64,000 nt of DNA from Mesoterricola sediminis (GTDB taxonomy: Bacteria; Acidobacteriota; Holophagae; Holophagales; Holophagaceae): contig NZ_AP027081.1 in the NCBI RefSeq assembly GCF_030295425.1, positions 4,422,001 through 4,486,000 on the forward strand, read 5' to 3'. The notes below the pieces were generated by a model. The model saw nothing but the letters and a program-made list of their open reading frames with translations, was not told where the DNA came from and did no database searches. A program made the position numbers and the translations under genes. Shown piece by piece: positions 44,314-53,356 of this stretch. Positions within the stretch are counted from its first letter, which is position 1; every line of letters begins with the position of its first letter.

Positions 44314-44341
44314 AAAAAGGGTCGCCGCGTAAACCCTTTTT
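44314..44341. terminator. Bidirectional-type hairpin in the TonB-receptor upstream region
   Basis: AAAAAGGGT (44314-44322) pairs with ACCCTTTTT (44333-44341), giving A-run and T-run on the two sides. It lies in the 427-bp gene-free gap 44152-44578, whose left half (44182-44313) shows nothing I recognise and whose right half (44300-44470) is strikingly AT-rich. Confidence 0.5.
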
Positions 44342-44374
44342 GAAATTCAGTCTTAATTGAATTTATGTGAAGCT

Positions 44375-44403
44375 GTGACAAGTTGGTGAATTTTTTATAT
44401 AAA
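44375..44403 (+). promoter_or_regulatory. Strong sigma-70-type promoter upstream of the TonB receptor
   Basis: GTGACA (44375-44380) and TATAAA (44398-44403) are separated by an ideal 17 bp, in a very AT-rich stretch. Transcription would start near 44411, giving a leader of about 168 nt before the receptor start at 44579. Confidence 0.6.
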
Positions 44404-44447
44404 TTTATCCACTCTTTCTCCTTGCATTTCAACAAAAGAGGATTGTA

Positions 44448-44582
44448 ATGACGGCAATCCGCCACCGAATTGTCACAACCATGCGTTGGACGACACGGGG
44501 TCATTGCCAGACTGCACTTCCACCGTCCCGGGACCGAGAACCCGGGACCTCCCCTCAACGTTCCATAGGAGCCAGCCTATGA
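44448..44582 (+). CDS. Possible 44-residue leader ORF upstream of the TonB receptor
   Basis: ATG 44448 stands 5 nt after AAGAGGA. The ORF (starting MTAIRHRIVTTMRWTTRGHC, ending PQRSIGASL) ends in a TGA that overlaps the receptor start (ATGA, 44579-44582). The product would be a basic peptide with no known motif. Third codon positions are far less GC-biased than in real genes here, which argues against a conserved protein. The overlap and ribosome site could still couple translation, as leader peptides do. A GTCCCGGG/CCCGGGAC hairpin (44525-44548) lies in its 3' half. Confidence 0.35.
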   Translation: MTAIRHRIVTTMRWTTRGHCQTALPPSRDREPGTSPQRSIGASL

Positions 44583-47494
44583 CTAACCGCTTTGCCAAGC
44601 TGGGCTTTACAGCCCTGGCCCTGGTCGCCAGCCCCGCGCTGGTCGCCCAGACCTCCACGACGGGAAGCGTCAACGGCGTCGTTGCCGACAAGGGCGGCGC
44701 CCCTGTCGCCGGCGCGACCATCCTCATGGTTTCCGGTCAGATCAGCCGCACCGTGGTGACGGACGCGGAAGGCCGGTTCTCCGCGAGCCTCCTCAACCCC
44801 GGCCGTTGGACCTGCACGGTGTCCAAGCCCGGGTACACGACCACCAAGCAGACCGTCTCGGTCAGCATCAACACCAACACCCTCGCCAACTTCAAGATGG
44901 GCAAGGAAGGGTCCGCCACCGTCGAAGTGGTCGCCTCCGCCACCGCGGTCGACACAACTTCGACCACGACCGGCTCGAACTTCTCCATGGACGTCATCGC
45001 GGACGTGCCGAAGGGCCGCGACATCGGCGACGTGGCGTTCATGACCCCGGGCGTGTCGTTCTCCGGCTTCAACGCCAGCGACAGCCTCGGCCTGAACATC
45101 TCCATCGCCGGCGCCTCCGGCGCCGAGAACTCCTTCAGCGTGGACGGCCTGAAGACCAACGACATGCGCTACGGCGGCCAGGGCGTCTCCATGAGCCAGG
45201 AGTTCGTCGACCAGATCGAGGTCCAGACCGGCGGCTACAAGCCCGAGTACTCCGCCATGGGCGGTGTGTTCAACGTGCTCACCAAGAGCGGCACAAACAC
45301 CTTCGCCGGCAGCGCCTGGGCCGACATGAGCCCCGGCTCCCTGTCCCCCGCCCTGAAGAAGAACGCCTTCTACTCCGAGTCCAAGCCCGTCGACACCTAC
45401 CAGATCGGCGCGCTGGCCAGCGGCGCCTTCATCAAGGACAAGTTCTTCTACGCCGTGGGCCTCAACCTGCTGCAGACGAACACCCCCAGCTCCCCGAACC
45501 TGGACGGCCTTTCGGTTGGCGCCATCAAGACGCCCACCTACCAGTTCTTCGCCAAGTTCAACTACTACCTGAACACGGACAACCAGCTGACCGCTTCCTA
45601 CTTCGGCAGCCAGCAGACCGCGGACCAGGACAACAACGCGGCCACGCCCGGCGATTTCGTGGACGGCCACGGCAACATGTGGTCCGGCAACAAGACCAAG
45701 GACAATTCCAACAACTTCAGCCTGATCTGGGATTCCGCCCTCACGACCAACTTCAGCATGTCGGTGAAGCTCGGCCAGGCCAGCCGCCTCAACCAGGTCA
45801 CCCCCAAGTCGGACACCCCCGAGGTGATCGACTACACCTACTTCTACGGGCCCCGCACCGGCTTCCCCGGCGGCGCCGGCTACGGCCAGGCCGACGAGGG
45901 CATCCGCTGGGCCACCGGCGGCTACGGCACCAACGAGAAGGAGACCAACCTCCTCCGGCAGGGCTCCATCGACTTCACCTGGGTCCTGGGGAACCACTCC
46001 GTCAAGGGCGGCTTCTCCCACATGACCTCGCGGTACGAGACCCACAGCCACCGCAGCGGCGCCGAGAGCGTGGTCTGGTACACCAACATGGCGGCCAATG
46101 GCGAGCTGCGCATCAGCAAGCGTCTCTACACCAATGACTCCGTCGCCAACGCCGAATTCCAGGCCCTGTACCTGCAGGACACCTGGCAGGTGACCAAGAA
46201 CCTGAACCTGTTCTACGGCGCCCGCGCCGAGCACCAGACCCAGAAGGGCAACAACGGGAAGCCCTTCATGGAGTTCAAGTTCACGGACTACATCCAGCCC
46301 CGCATCGGCTTCACCTGGGACATCAAGGGCGACGCCACGTCCAAGCTGTCCGGCAGCTTCGCCGAATACTACGAGCAGATCCCGCAGCGGATGGCCATCC
46401 GCACCTACGGCAACGAGGATTACTTCCGCTACAACTACTACGGCAGCGGCTACACCGGCCCCGTCCTCATGTGGAATGCCGCCGCCTCCACCCAGCCCTG
46501 GACCCTGGTCAATGGCCAGACCCCCGTGCTCGCCGCCAACTACTCCCTCGGCTGGAGCCACGATCCCATCGCCGACGGCGTCAAGCTGCCGAAGCGCATC
46601 GAGTACCAGCTGGGCTACGACCAGCAGGTGTCCACCACCACCACCCTCGGCATCCACGGCCGCTACCGCAAGCTGACGAACCCCCTCGAGGATTCGGAGC
46701 TGGTGGTCAACGACGGCTCCGGAACGCCCCTGGATCCCAACGACGACGTGGGCCAGGCCGTCATCTGGAACCCGCGTCCCGGCAAGGTCTCCTTCACGAA
46801 CCTGGCGGGCCAGCACGTCACCGTCGACGTCCAGGGCTACCCCGAGGCCTACAACGAGTACAAGGCCGTGGACGTCTCGTACACCTACAAGACGGCCAAC
46901 ACCCTCCTCTTCCTGGGCTACACCTGGAGCCGGAACTACGGCAATTACGAGGGCCTCATCAGCCCCTCCAATGGCCAGGCTGACGGCAACATCACCGCCT
47001 CGTACGACTACCAGCCCTACGTCGGCACGGGCCTCCTCCCCGTCGACCACGAGCACGCCTTCAAGGCCTACGGCTACCACAAGTTCCTGGTCGGCCAGCT
47101 GGATTCCCTCACCCTGGGCTTCAATTTCATGGCCCAGAGCGGCACGCCCATCTCCAAGCAGGACAACGGCGACAGCACCTACGGTGCCGGCCTGGGCGAT
47201 CCCGGTGGCTACGGCAACGCCACCTTCGTGGGCGGCCTGATGGGCAACTACGGCCGCACCCAGACCCAGACCAAGCTGGACGTGAACATGATGTACACCC
47301 ACGTCCTCGCCAACAAGATGAAGCTCTCCGGCTTCCTCCAGATCTACAACCTCTACAACTACCGTCCCGCCCTCTCGGTCTTCGAGCAGGCCGCCGACGT
47401 GCTCGGCAACATGCTGCCGGACGGCAAGTGGAGGTCCCCCACCACGTACCAGGCTCCCCGGTCCTTCCGCTTCGGCGTGAAGCTGGCCTTCTGA
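44579..47494 (+). CDS. TonB-dependent receptor-like outer-membrane protein with CarboxypepD_reg domain
   Basis: The start at 44579, with AGGAG 7 nt before it, gives 971 residues. A signal peptide covers residues 1-24 (LGFTALALVASPALVAQ). Residues 28-115 form the carboxypeptidase regulatory-like domain (GSVNGVVADKGGAPVAGATI, VVTDAEGRFSASLLNPGRW). A plug-like region follows (VPKGRDIGDVAFMTPGVSF, NSFSVDGLKTNDMRYGG), then a beta-barrel ending in PRSFRFGVKLAF with a C-terminal Phe. No recognisable TonB box was found. Such receptors, sometimes called OAR-like, are expanded in Acidobacteriota. The substrate is unknown. The long AT-rich leader suggests specific regulation. Confidence 0.9.
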   Translation: MTNRFAKLGFTALALVASPALVAQTSTTGSVNGVVADKGGAPVAGATILMVSGQISRTVVTDAEGRFSASLLNPGRWTCTVSKPGYTTTKQTVSVSINTNTLANFKMGKEGSATVEVVASATAVDTTSTTTGSNFSMDVIADVPKGRDIGDVAFMTPGVSFSGFNASDSLGLNISIAGASGAENSFSVDGLKTNDMRYGGQGVSMSQEFVDQIEVQTGGYKPEYSAMGGVFNVLTKSGTNTFAGSAWADMSPGSLSPALKKNAFYSESKPVDTYQIGALASGAFIKDKFFYAVGLNLLQTNTPSSPNLDGLSVGAIKTPTYQFFAKFNYYLNTDNQLTASYFGSQQTADQDNNAATPGDFVDGHGNMWSGNKTKDNSNNFSLIWDSALTTNFSMSVKLGQASRLNQVTPKSDTPEVIDYTYFYGPRTGFPGGAGYGQADEGIRWATGGYGTNEKETNLLRQGSIDFTWVLGNHSVKGGFSHMTSRYETHSHRSGAESVVWYTNMAANGELRISKRLYTNDSVANAEFQALYLQDTWQVTKNLNLFYGARAEHQTQKGNNGKPFMEFKFTDYIQPRIGFTWDIKGDATSKLSGSFAEYYEQIPQRMAIRTYGNEDYFRYNYYGSGYTGPVLMWNAAASTQPWTLVNGQTPVLAANYSLGWSHDPIADGVKLPKRIEYQLGYDQQVSTTTTLGIHGRYRKLTNPLEDSELVVNDGSGTPLDPNDDVGQAVIWNPRPGKVSFTNLAGQHVTVDVQGYPEAYNEYKAVDVSYTYKTANTLLFLGYTWSRNYGNYEGLISPSNGQADGNITASYDYQPYVGTGLLPVDHEHAFKAYGYHKFLVGQLDSLTLGFNFMAQSGTPISKQDNGDSTYGAGLGDPGGYGNATFVGGLMGNYGRTQTQTKLDVNMMYTHVLANKMKLSGFLQIYNLYNYRPALSVFEQAADVLGNMLPDGKWRSPTTYQAPRSFRFGVKLAF

Positions 47495-47511
47495 GCCGTT
47501 CCACCCAACCC

Positions 47512-47539
47512 GAAGGCCCCCGCGCGAGCGGGGGCCTTC
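47512..47539. terminator. Terminator between TonB receptor and argF
   Basis: GAAGGCCCCCGC-GCGA-GCGGGGGCCTTC is a perfect 12-bp stem between convergent genes, followed on the + strand by GTGT. It probably stops transcription in both directions. Confidence 0.75.
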
Positions 47540-47611
47540 GTGTACGGGCCCGGGCGCCTGGGGCAGCGGCCGATCCCCTCGGAGGATCCAGGCTCCGTCG
47601 CGGACGCTGAG

Positions 47612-48598
47612 CTAGAGGGTGGCGACCATCACGGCCTTGATGGTGTGCATGCGGTTCTCGGCCTCGTCGAAGGCCTTGCAGTGCCGGCTGCGGAAGACCT
47701 CGTCGGTGACTTCGCGGATGTCGTGGCCCTGCTCCTTCATGTCCTTGGCCAGCTTGGTCTCGAAGTCATGGAAGGCCGGCAGGCAGTGGAGGAAGATCAC
47801 GTCGGGATTGCCCGTGCGCTTGAGCAGGTCCAGGGTGACGCGGTACGGCGTCAGGAGCCGCACGCGCTCGGGGATCTGCGCCTCCTCGCCCATGGAGGCC
47901 CACACGTCCGTGTAGATGACGTCGGCCCCGGCCACCGCGGCGGGATCATCGGTGATCTCGAGGATCGCGCCCGTCTCCTTCGCGGCCTCGCGGGCGCGGG
48001 CGAGCACGTCCTCGCTGGGCGCGAGGGCCTTGGGGCCCAGGCCCACGAAGTGCATGCCGGTCTTGGCGGCGCCGTACATGAGGGCGTACGACATGTTGTT
48101 GCGGATGTCCCCGCAGAAGACCAGCTTCACCTTGTTCAGGGGCTTGGCCACGTGCTCCTCGATGGTGAGGAAGTCGGCCAGGATCTGGGTGGGATGATCC
48201 ACGTCCGTGAGGCCATTCCAGACGGGCACGCCAGCGTGCTTGGCCAGGGCCTCCACCACCTCCTGCTTGTAGCCGCGGTACTCGATGCCGTCGTAGAAGC
48301 GGCCCAGCACCTTGGCGGAATCCTCCAGGGACTCCTTCTTGCCCATCTGGCTGCTGTTGCTGTCCAGGAAGGTGACGTGGGCCCCCTCCTCCAGCGCGGC
48401 CACTTCGAAGGCGCAGCGCGTGCGGGTGGAGGTCTTCTCGAAGAGCAGGACGATGTTCTTGCCCTTGAGCACGTCGTTGTAGATGCCCATGCGCTTCTTG
48501 GCCTTGAGGTCCCTGGACAGGTCCAGGAGGTAGCGGACTTCCTCGACGGTGAAGTCCATGAGGGTCAGGAAGCTGCGGCCCTTCAGGTTGACTGCCAT
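47612..48598 (-). CDS. argF: Ornithine carbamoyltransferase
   Basis: The start at 48598, after AAGGAG, gives 328 residues; an upstream ATG at 48646 would add a leader without family similarity. Signature blocks are the carbamoyl-phosphate site [20 protein letters not shown], the ornithine site [28 protein letters not shown] and [14 protein letters not shown]. ArgF makes citrulline from ornithine in arginine synthesis. It lies downstream of the Tat epimerase gene but has its own promoter region with a palindrome. Confidence 0.95.
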   Translation of the reverse strand: MAVNLKGRSFLTLMDFTVEEVRYLLDLSRDLKAKKRMGIYNDVLKGKNIVLLFEKTSTRTRCAFEVAALEEGAHVTFLDSNSSQMGKKESLEDSAKVLGRFYDGIEYRGYKQEVVEALAKHAGVPVWNGLTDVDHPTQILADFLTIEEHVAKPLNKVKLVFCGDIRNNMSYALMYGAAKTGMHFVGLGPKALAPSEDVLARAREAAKETGAILEITDDPAAVAGADVIYTDVWASMGEEAQIPERVRLLTPYRVTLDLLKRTGNPDVIFLHCLPAFHDFETKLAKDMKEQGHDIREVTDEVFRSRHCKAFDEAENRMHTIKAVMVATL

Positions 48599-48630
48599 GG
48601 TTCGCTCCTTGGGTGGGGTTGCCGGGAATG

Positions 48631-48644
48631 GGCAATATATTGCC
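48631..48644. promoter_or_regulatory. 14-bp palindrome upstream of argF
   Basis: GGCAATATATTGCC is a perfect palindrome 33 bp before the argF start. Position and symmetry suggest an operator, or a promoter -10 region read in either direction. It does not match the ArgR box I know (TNTGAAT...ATTCANA). Confidence 0.45.
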
Positions 48645-48691
48645 ACGGCCAGCTTAGCACGGCCCCGGCCTCCCCCAAGGGGTGAGGCGCG

Positions 48692-49855
48692 TCACTTCTG
48701 CGCGGTTTTCCAGGCGTCGAGGAGCTTGCGCTCCGCGGCGGCGTCGGGCCCGGCCAGGCGGATCCGGCCCTTCTCCACCTGCTCCTGGCCGTGGTACCAG
48801 GCGAGGGTGTCCTTCACCGTCTCGGCCACGGGCCGGAAGGTGAGGCCCGCCTTGACGGCCTTCAGGTTGCTCCAGGTGTGGAAGCCCTGGGTCTCGCCCT
48901 CGGCGGGCGCCCAGATGGGGAAGTCCGGCCCCTGCTGCTTGGCGAGGAAGGCGGTGGGGATCCAGGTGAGGGTGGGCTTCGTGGAGCTGGCCGCCCGGCA
49001 GGCCTCCACCAGCTCGCCCCAGGGCAGCTTGCGGGCGGGGCCGCAGGCGTTGAACACGCCCCGGGTGCCCGTCTCGGCCAGGTGCACCAGCCACTGGCCC
49101 AGGTCCCGCACATCGATGATCTGGACGGGATCCGCCGGACCGCCCGGCACGGCCACCTCGCCGCCCCGGTCCATGCGCACAGGCCAGTAGGTGAACCGGC
49201 CGGTGGGGTCGTCGGGCCCCACGATGTAGCCGGGGCGCACCACGGTCACCCGCCCGGGCATGGCCTTCTCCGCGGCCTGCTCGCACAGGGCCTTGAGGCC
49301 GCCGTAGTTCTCGTACTGCTTGCCCATCTCCTCCACGGCCGGGTCGGCCAGGGTGGCCAGGGGGGCCCGCTCGTCCCCGTTCACGGGGTTGGGTTCCTTG
49401 TAGGCGGAGATGCTGGAAATGATGATGTACTGCTTGCAGCGCCCGGCCAGGAGGCTGGCGGAGGCGGCCACGTGGCGGGGGTAGTAGGCCGAGTTGTCGA
49501 TGACCACGTCCCAGGTCCCCTGCTCCAGGGCCTTGAGCCCCTCGCCCTTCTTCGGATCCCGGTCGCCCTGGAGGCGCTCGACGCCCGGAAGGAGGTCCGG
49601 CCGCGTCTTGCCGCGGTTGAACATGGTGACCTTGTGGCCCCTCGCCAGGGCGTGCTCGATGGTGGCGGGGCCCAGGTAGCCCGTGCCGCCCAGCACGAGG
49701 ATGCGCAGGGGCTTGGCGGGCCTGGCGGGCGCCTTGGGGGCGGCCGCGAAGGCGGTGCGGCCCAGGGTGGCGGCCGCGAAGGCGGTGCGGCCCAGGGTGG
49801 CGGCCGCGGCGGCGGTGCCGGCGGCCTGGAGGAAGGTGCGGCGGGACAGGACCAT
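48692..49855 (-). CDS. Tat-exported NAD-dependent epimerase/dehydratase
   Basis: The 387-residue protein begins with a twin-arginine signal, SRRTFLQAAGTAAA, so it is exported folded. The mature domain is an extended SDR with the Rossmann motif LVLGGTGYLGPATIEHALAR, ISSISAYKEPNP (active-site Ser region), YGGLKALCEQ (the YxxxK is ENYGGLK) and VVRPGYIVGPDDPTGRF. It may be a periplasmic nucleotide-sugar or sugar-modifying enzyme; the substrate is unknown. The signal region contains a 30-bp tandem duplication. Confidence 0.85.
   Translation of the reverse strand: MVLSRRTFLQAAGTAAAAATLGRTAFAAATLGRTAFAAAPKAPARPAKPLRILVLGGTGYLGPATIEHALARGHKVTMFNRGKTRPDLLPGVERLQGDRDPKKGEGLKALEQGTWDVVIDNSAYYPRHVAASASLLAGRCKQYIIISSISAYKEPNPVNGDERAPLATLADPAVEEMGKQYENYGGLKALCEQAAEKAMPGRVTVVRPGYIVGPDDPTGRFTYWPVRMDRGGEVAVPGGPADPVQIIDVRDLGQWLVHLAETGTRGVFNACGPARKLPWGELVEACRAASSTKPTLTWIPTAFLAKQQGPDFPIWAPAEGETQGFHTWSNLKAVKAGLTFRPVAETVKDTLAWYHGQEQVEKGRIRLAGPDAAAERKLLDAWKTAQK
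49741..49800. repeat. 30-bp perfect tandem duplication in the Tat signal
   Basis: Two identical 30-bp units occupy 49741-49770 and 49771-49800, with the next 8 bases starting a third unit. It duplicates ten residues (ATLGRTAFAA) within the Tat signal and its cleavage region, keeping frame. Confidence 0.9.
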
Positions 49856-49931
49856 GGGGACCCCCGGTGGAAAAGGTGCTTCGACTATACCTCGTCATGC
49901 TATATATCAACCACCCTTTTTCGGACCCCCC

Positions 49932-51194
49932 ATGGACGCCCAACCCTCCTTTGCCCTCAAGGCCCTCGGCCGCCTCGTCCAGGTGCGGGAGGGCGAAGGC
50001 CGCCCCCTGGTCCTGGGGACGGCCTGGTTCTTCCTCCTCATGACCGGCTACTACCTCCTGCGGCCCGTCCGGGACGCCTTCGGCATCGCCCGCGGGGCGG
50101 ACAAACTCCCCTGGCTCATGACGGCCACGCTGGTGTGCATGTTCGCCGTGAACCCAGCCTTCGCGGCCATGGTCTCCCGCCTCCCGCGGCGCCGCTTCGT
50201 GCCCCTGGCCTATCGCCTGTGCACCCTGTGCCTGGTGGCCTTCTACGCCCTCTACCGCTTCCTCCCCGGCCACGGCGGGGCGGCCCTGGGCTACGTGTTC
50301 TACGTGTGGCTGAGCGTCTTCAATCTCTTCGCCGTCTCGGTGTTCTGGGCCTTCATGGCCGACGGCTGGAACCAGGAGCAGGGCAGCCGGCTGTTCGGCT
50401 TCATGGCCATGGGGGGCACCCTGGGCGCCATCGTGGGCGCGGCCGGCGCCCAGGCCCTCGCCCGGGGGCTCTGGAGGGCCGACGCGGGCACCTCCCTCCT
50501 CCTGGCGGTGCTCTGCCTGGAGGCGGCGGTCCTCTGCATCCGGGCCCTCGCCGCGCGCTTCGGCATGGGCGCGGGCACCGCCACCCGGGAACCGGGCCCC
50601 GGCACCCTCCAGGGCCTGCGTCTCATCGCCGGGTCGCCCTTCCTCGCCCTCATCGCCCTCTACATCCTGCTCTACACCCTCACGTCCACTTTCCTCTACC
50701 TGGAGCAGGGGGCCATCGTCGCCCGCACCTTCACCGGGGCCGCCCGCACCGCGGCCTTCGCCCGCATCGATCTCTGGGTGAACGTGCTCACCCTCGCCAC
50801 CCAGGTGCTCCTGGCCAGCCGGATCATCGCCCGCTTCGGCCTCCGGGCCGTGCTCTGCTTCATGCCGGTCCTGACCCTGGGCGGCTTTGGCGCCCTGGCG
50901 GCCCTGCCCACCTTCGGGACCTTGGCGGTCTTCCAGGTGCTGCGCCGGGGCCTCCACTACGCCGTGGACCGCCCGGCCCGGGAGGCCCTCTACATCCCCC
51001 TGGGCCCGGACGAGAAGTACAAGGCCAAGCCCTTCATCGACACCTTCATCTACCGCGTGGGCGATCTCCTGGGCACCTGGACCCCGGCGGCCCTGGCCGC
51101 CCTGGCCCTGCCCGTCGCCCCCGCCGCCCTGGCGGCCTCAGCCGCCTGGATCCTGGGGGCCTCCCGGCTGGGGGCCCACTGGCAGCGCCGCTGA
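49932..51194 (+). CDS. NTP/NDP exchange transporter-like MFS protein
   Basis: The start at 49932 gives 420 residues with about 12 hydrophobic segments (for example FFLLMTGYYLLRPVRDAFGI, WLMTATLVCMFAVNPAFAAM, LFGFMAMGGTLGAIVGAAGA, AAWILGASRLGAHWQRR). The motif LRPVRDAFGIARGADKLPWL and YRVGDLLGTW resemble bacterial proteins annotated as NTP/NDP exchange transporters or MFS transporters. Whether it moves nucleotides is uncertain. It is divergent from the Tat epimerase, with an AT-rich gap (49880-49915) that can hold both promoters. Confidence 0.7.
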   Translation: MDAQPSFALKALGRLVQVREGEGRPLVLGTAWFFLLMTGYYLLRPVRDAFGIARGADKLPWLMTATLVCMFAVNPAFAAMVSRLPRRRFVPLAYRLCTLCLVAFYALYRFLPGHGGAALGYVFYVWLSVFNLFAVSVFWAFMADGWNQEQGSRLFGFMAMGGTLGAIVGAAGAQALARGLWRADAGTSLLLAVLCLEAAVLCIRALAARFGMGAGTATREPGPGTLQGLRLIAGSPFLALIALYILLYTLTSTFLYLEQGAIVARTFTGAARTAAFARIDLWVNVLTLATQVLLASRIIARFGLRAVLCFMPVLTLGGFGALAALPTFGTLAVFQVLRRGLHYAVDRPAREALYIPLGPDEKYKAKPFIDTFIYRVGDLLGTWTPAALAALALPVAPAALAASAAWILGASRLGAHWQRR

Positions 51195-51212
51195 GCTCCG
51201 CCCCGCGGGACG

Positions 51213-51962
51213 TCAGTCCAGGCCATCCACGATGAGGATGCCGGGGGCGAAGCCGAGGCCCTCGGCGTCCTTCGGCGTGCGCAGGCCCCAGAGGGCGATG
51301 CGCTTGGCGTAGGGCGCGAAGAAGGCCGGGCGGGCCTTCACGGCGGACAGGGGCAGGTGGAGGGTGAGGGTTTCGGGCAGGTCGGCCAGGGCCTCCGCGT
51401 CCAGGTCCGCGGCCTCGTCGGGTTCCCAGAGGAAGCCGCAGCGGGCTTCGGGGCAGGCGGCCCAGAGCTGGAGCACTTCGCTGTGCTCGAAGCTGCTGAA
51501 GATCACCCTATCCAGGGCCCCGGCGGCCTCGACGGCGGCCAGGGCCTGGACCCAGCCGGGCTCGCCCTTGAGCTCCACGTTGATGAGGCGGGCCGGCAGG
51601 TCCAGCACGTCGGAGAGGCGGGGCACCGCCTCGCCGTTCCGGAGGCGGGGCAGGTCCGAGCTCTTCAGGCGGCGGAGGAGGCCCCGGCCCTGGGCCGTGC
51701 GGCCGAGGTCGTCATCGTGGAGCACGTGGCAGACGGCATCCGCCGTGGGCTGCACATCCAGCTCGAAGCCGTCCATGCCGGCCGCCAGGGCGGCCTTGAA
51801 GGCTTCCAGGGAATTCTCCAGGTGCTTGCTCGAAAGGCCGCGATGGCCGAGGATGCGGGTCATGGGGGGCTCCTGCCGGGGGGGCGTCTCCGCCCGCAGC
51901 GGGGCCGCGGCGGGCAGGGACCAGAAAAGGATGGATGCGAGGAAGGTCCGGGGGGCGATCAT
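51213..51962 (-). CDS. Glycerophosphodiester phosphodiesterase
   Basis: The 249-residue GDPD family protein has the catalytic first strand ILGHRGLSSKHLENSLEAFK, then GMDGFELDVQPTADAVCHVL, with the HRG, E-x-D and H-D motifs for metal binding and acid-base chemistry. Starting at 51962 gives a hydrophobic leader (TFLASILFWSLPAAAPLRA), so it may be periplasmic. An AGGAG site just before ATG 51863 (MTRILGHRG) could also make a cytoplasmic form. It hydrolyses glycerophosphodiesters to glycerol 3-phosphate plus alcohol. Confidence 0.85.
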   Translation of the reverse strand: MIAPRTFLASILFWSLPAAAPLRAETPPRQEPPMTRILGHRGLSSKHLENSLEAFKAALAAGMDGFELDVQPTADAVCHVLHDDDLGRTAQGRGLLRRLKSSDLPRLRNGEAVPRLSDVLDLPARLINVELKGEPGWVQALAAVEAAGALDRVIFSSFEHSEVLQLWAACPEARCGFLWEPDEAADLDAEALADLPETLTLHLPLSAVKARPAFFAPYAKRIALWGLRTPKDAEGLGFAPGILIVDGLD

Positions 51963-51984
51963 GGTTCACCGGCGAGGCGGGACC

Positions 51985-53322
51985 TTAGATGATCTTGCCG
52001 GGGTTGAAGATGCCGAGCGGATCGACGCCCTGCTTGATGCCCCGGAGGGCCTCCAGGTGGTAGGGGTCGCTGAAGTGATGGAAGGCGTCCCGCTTGGCGA
52101 GGCCGATGCCGTGCTCCCCGCTGAGGGTGCCCCCCAGGCGCACGCAGATGCCGAAGAGGTCCACCAGCTGGCGGTCCAGCTCGGGCCGCGGCGTCTCGCC
52201 CGCCGCCAGGAGGTTGACGTGGAGGTTGCCGTCGCCCAGGTGCCCGTAGGTGACCGTGGGCAGGCCCATGCCCTCCATGGCCTCGAAGAATTCGCGCACC
52301 CGGCTGCGGGGCACGACGATGTCCTCGCTGACCTTGCGCGGGTAGCGCTCCTTGAGGTGCACGGAGGTGAGGCGGCGGACCTCCCATAGGGCTTCGCGCT
52401 GGCGCGCGTCGGTGGCCGACTGGAGGTGCTCGGCCAGGTCGCCGAGGGCCTCGATCAGCCCCTCCAGGAAGGCTTCGGTGCCGCAGTCCCGGTCATCGAA
52501 CTCCAGGAGGGCCAGGGCCTCCCCGGGCATGCGGCGCGCGGCCTCGGGCCCATGGCTGCGCAGGTCCGCCAGCACGGAGGGATCCCAGAACTCGAAGGCC
52601 GCGGGCAGGTACCCCGCGGACACCAGGCGGGCCGGGAGCTCCAGCAGGTCGTGCCAGCGCTCCATGGGCAGGAGGAGCGTCAGGCGCTCCTGGGGCGCGG
52701 GGATGAGCCGGACGGTGGCGCCGGTGATGATGCCGAAGATGCCCTCGCTGCCGATGAGGAGCTGGCCGAGGCTGGGGCCGGTGTTGCACTTGACGCTGGG
52801 GATGCCGAAGGTGTGCACCTCGCCGTCGGCCATGAGGGCCTCGACGGCCAGCACCCACTGGCGCGTCATGCCGTACTTGCAGGCGCCGGGCCCGCCCGCG
52901 TTGGTGGCGAGGCTGCCGCCGAAGGCGCACTGGTCCCAGGAGTTCGGATCCGGGGGATAGAACAGCCCCTCGGCGAGGGCGGCGGCCTTCACGTCCTTCA
53001 GCAGGGCGCTGGCGGGGGCCCGCAGGGCCAGGTCGGGGCGCGACACCTCGATGCGGCCTTCGTACTGGCCCATGTCCACCACGACGGCGGGTCCCATGGG
53101 GAGGCAGCCGCCGGCCTTGCCCGTGCCGGTGCCGCGGGGCACCAGGGAGAAGCCCTCGGCCTTGGCGCGGCGCACCAGCTCCCGCAGGGCCGCGGGGGTG
53201 CGGGGCTTCACCACCGCCAGGGGCGCGTCCCCCGTCAGGTGGGACTCGTCGTGGCGGTAGGCCTCGGTGGTGTCCGAGGCGGTGAGGACGGCGGCGTCGG
53301 GGATCTCGGGAAAGGTGGCCAT
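51985..53322 (-). CDS. FAD-linked oxidase, GlcD/D-lactate dehydrogenase-like
   Basis: The 445-residue protein has a PCMH-type FAD-binding domain (FSLVPRGTGTGKAGGC, GLFYPPDPNSWDQCAFGGSL, ATNAGGPGACKYG, LIGSEGIFGIITGATVRL) and a C-terminal GlcD-type domain ending in YGHLGDGNLHVNLLAAG, LSGEHGIGLAKRD and GVDPLGIFNPGKII. It probably oxidises a 2-hydroxy acid such as glycolate or D-lactate. It lacks GlcE/GlcF partners nearby. It follows pyrH downstream on the same strand by 34 nt. Confidence 0.88.
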   Translation of the reverse strand: MATFPEIPDAAVLTASDTTEAYRHDESHLTGDAPLAVVKPRTPAALRELVRRAKAEGFSLVPRGTGTGKAGGCLPMGPAVVVDMGQYEGRIEVSRPDLALRAPASALLKDVKAAALAEGLFYPPDPNSWDQCAFGGSLATNAGGPGACKYGMTRQWVLAVEALMADGEVHTFGIPSVKCNTGPSLGQLLIGSEGIFGIITGATVRLIPAPQERLTLLLPMERWHDLLELPARLVSAGYLPAAFEFWDPSVLADLRSHGPEAARRMPGEALALLEFDDRDCGTEAFLEGLIEALGDLAEHLQSATDARQREALWEVRRLTSVHLKERYPRKVSEDIVVPRSRVREFFEAMEGMGLPTVTYGHLGDGNLHVNLLAAGETPRPELDRQLVDLFGICVRLGGTLSGEHGIGLAKRDAFHHFSDPYHLEALRGIKQGVDPLGIFNPGKII

Positions 53323-53356
53323 GGATCCATTGTGGACCCAATCGCCCCCGCCCGGG

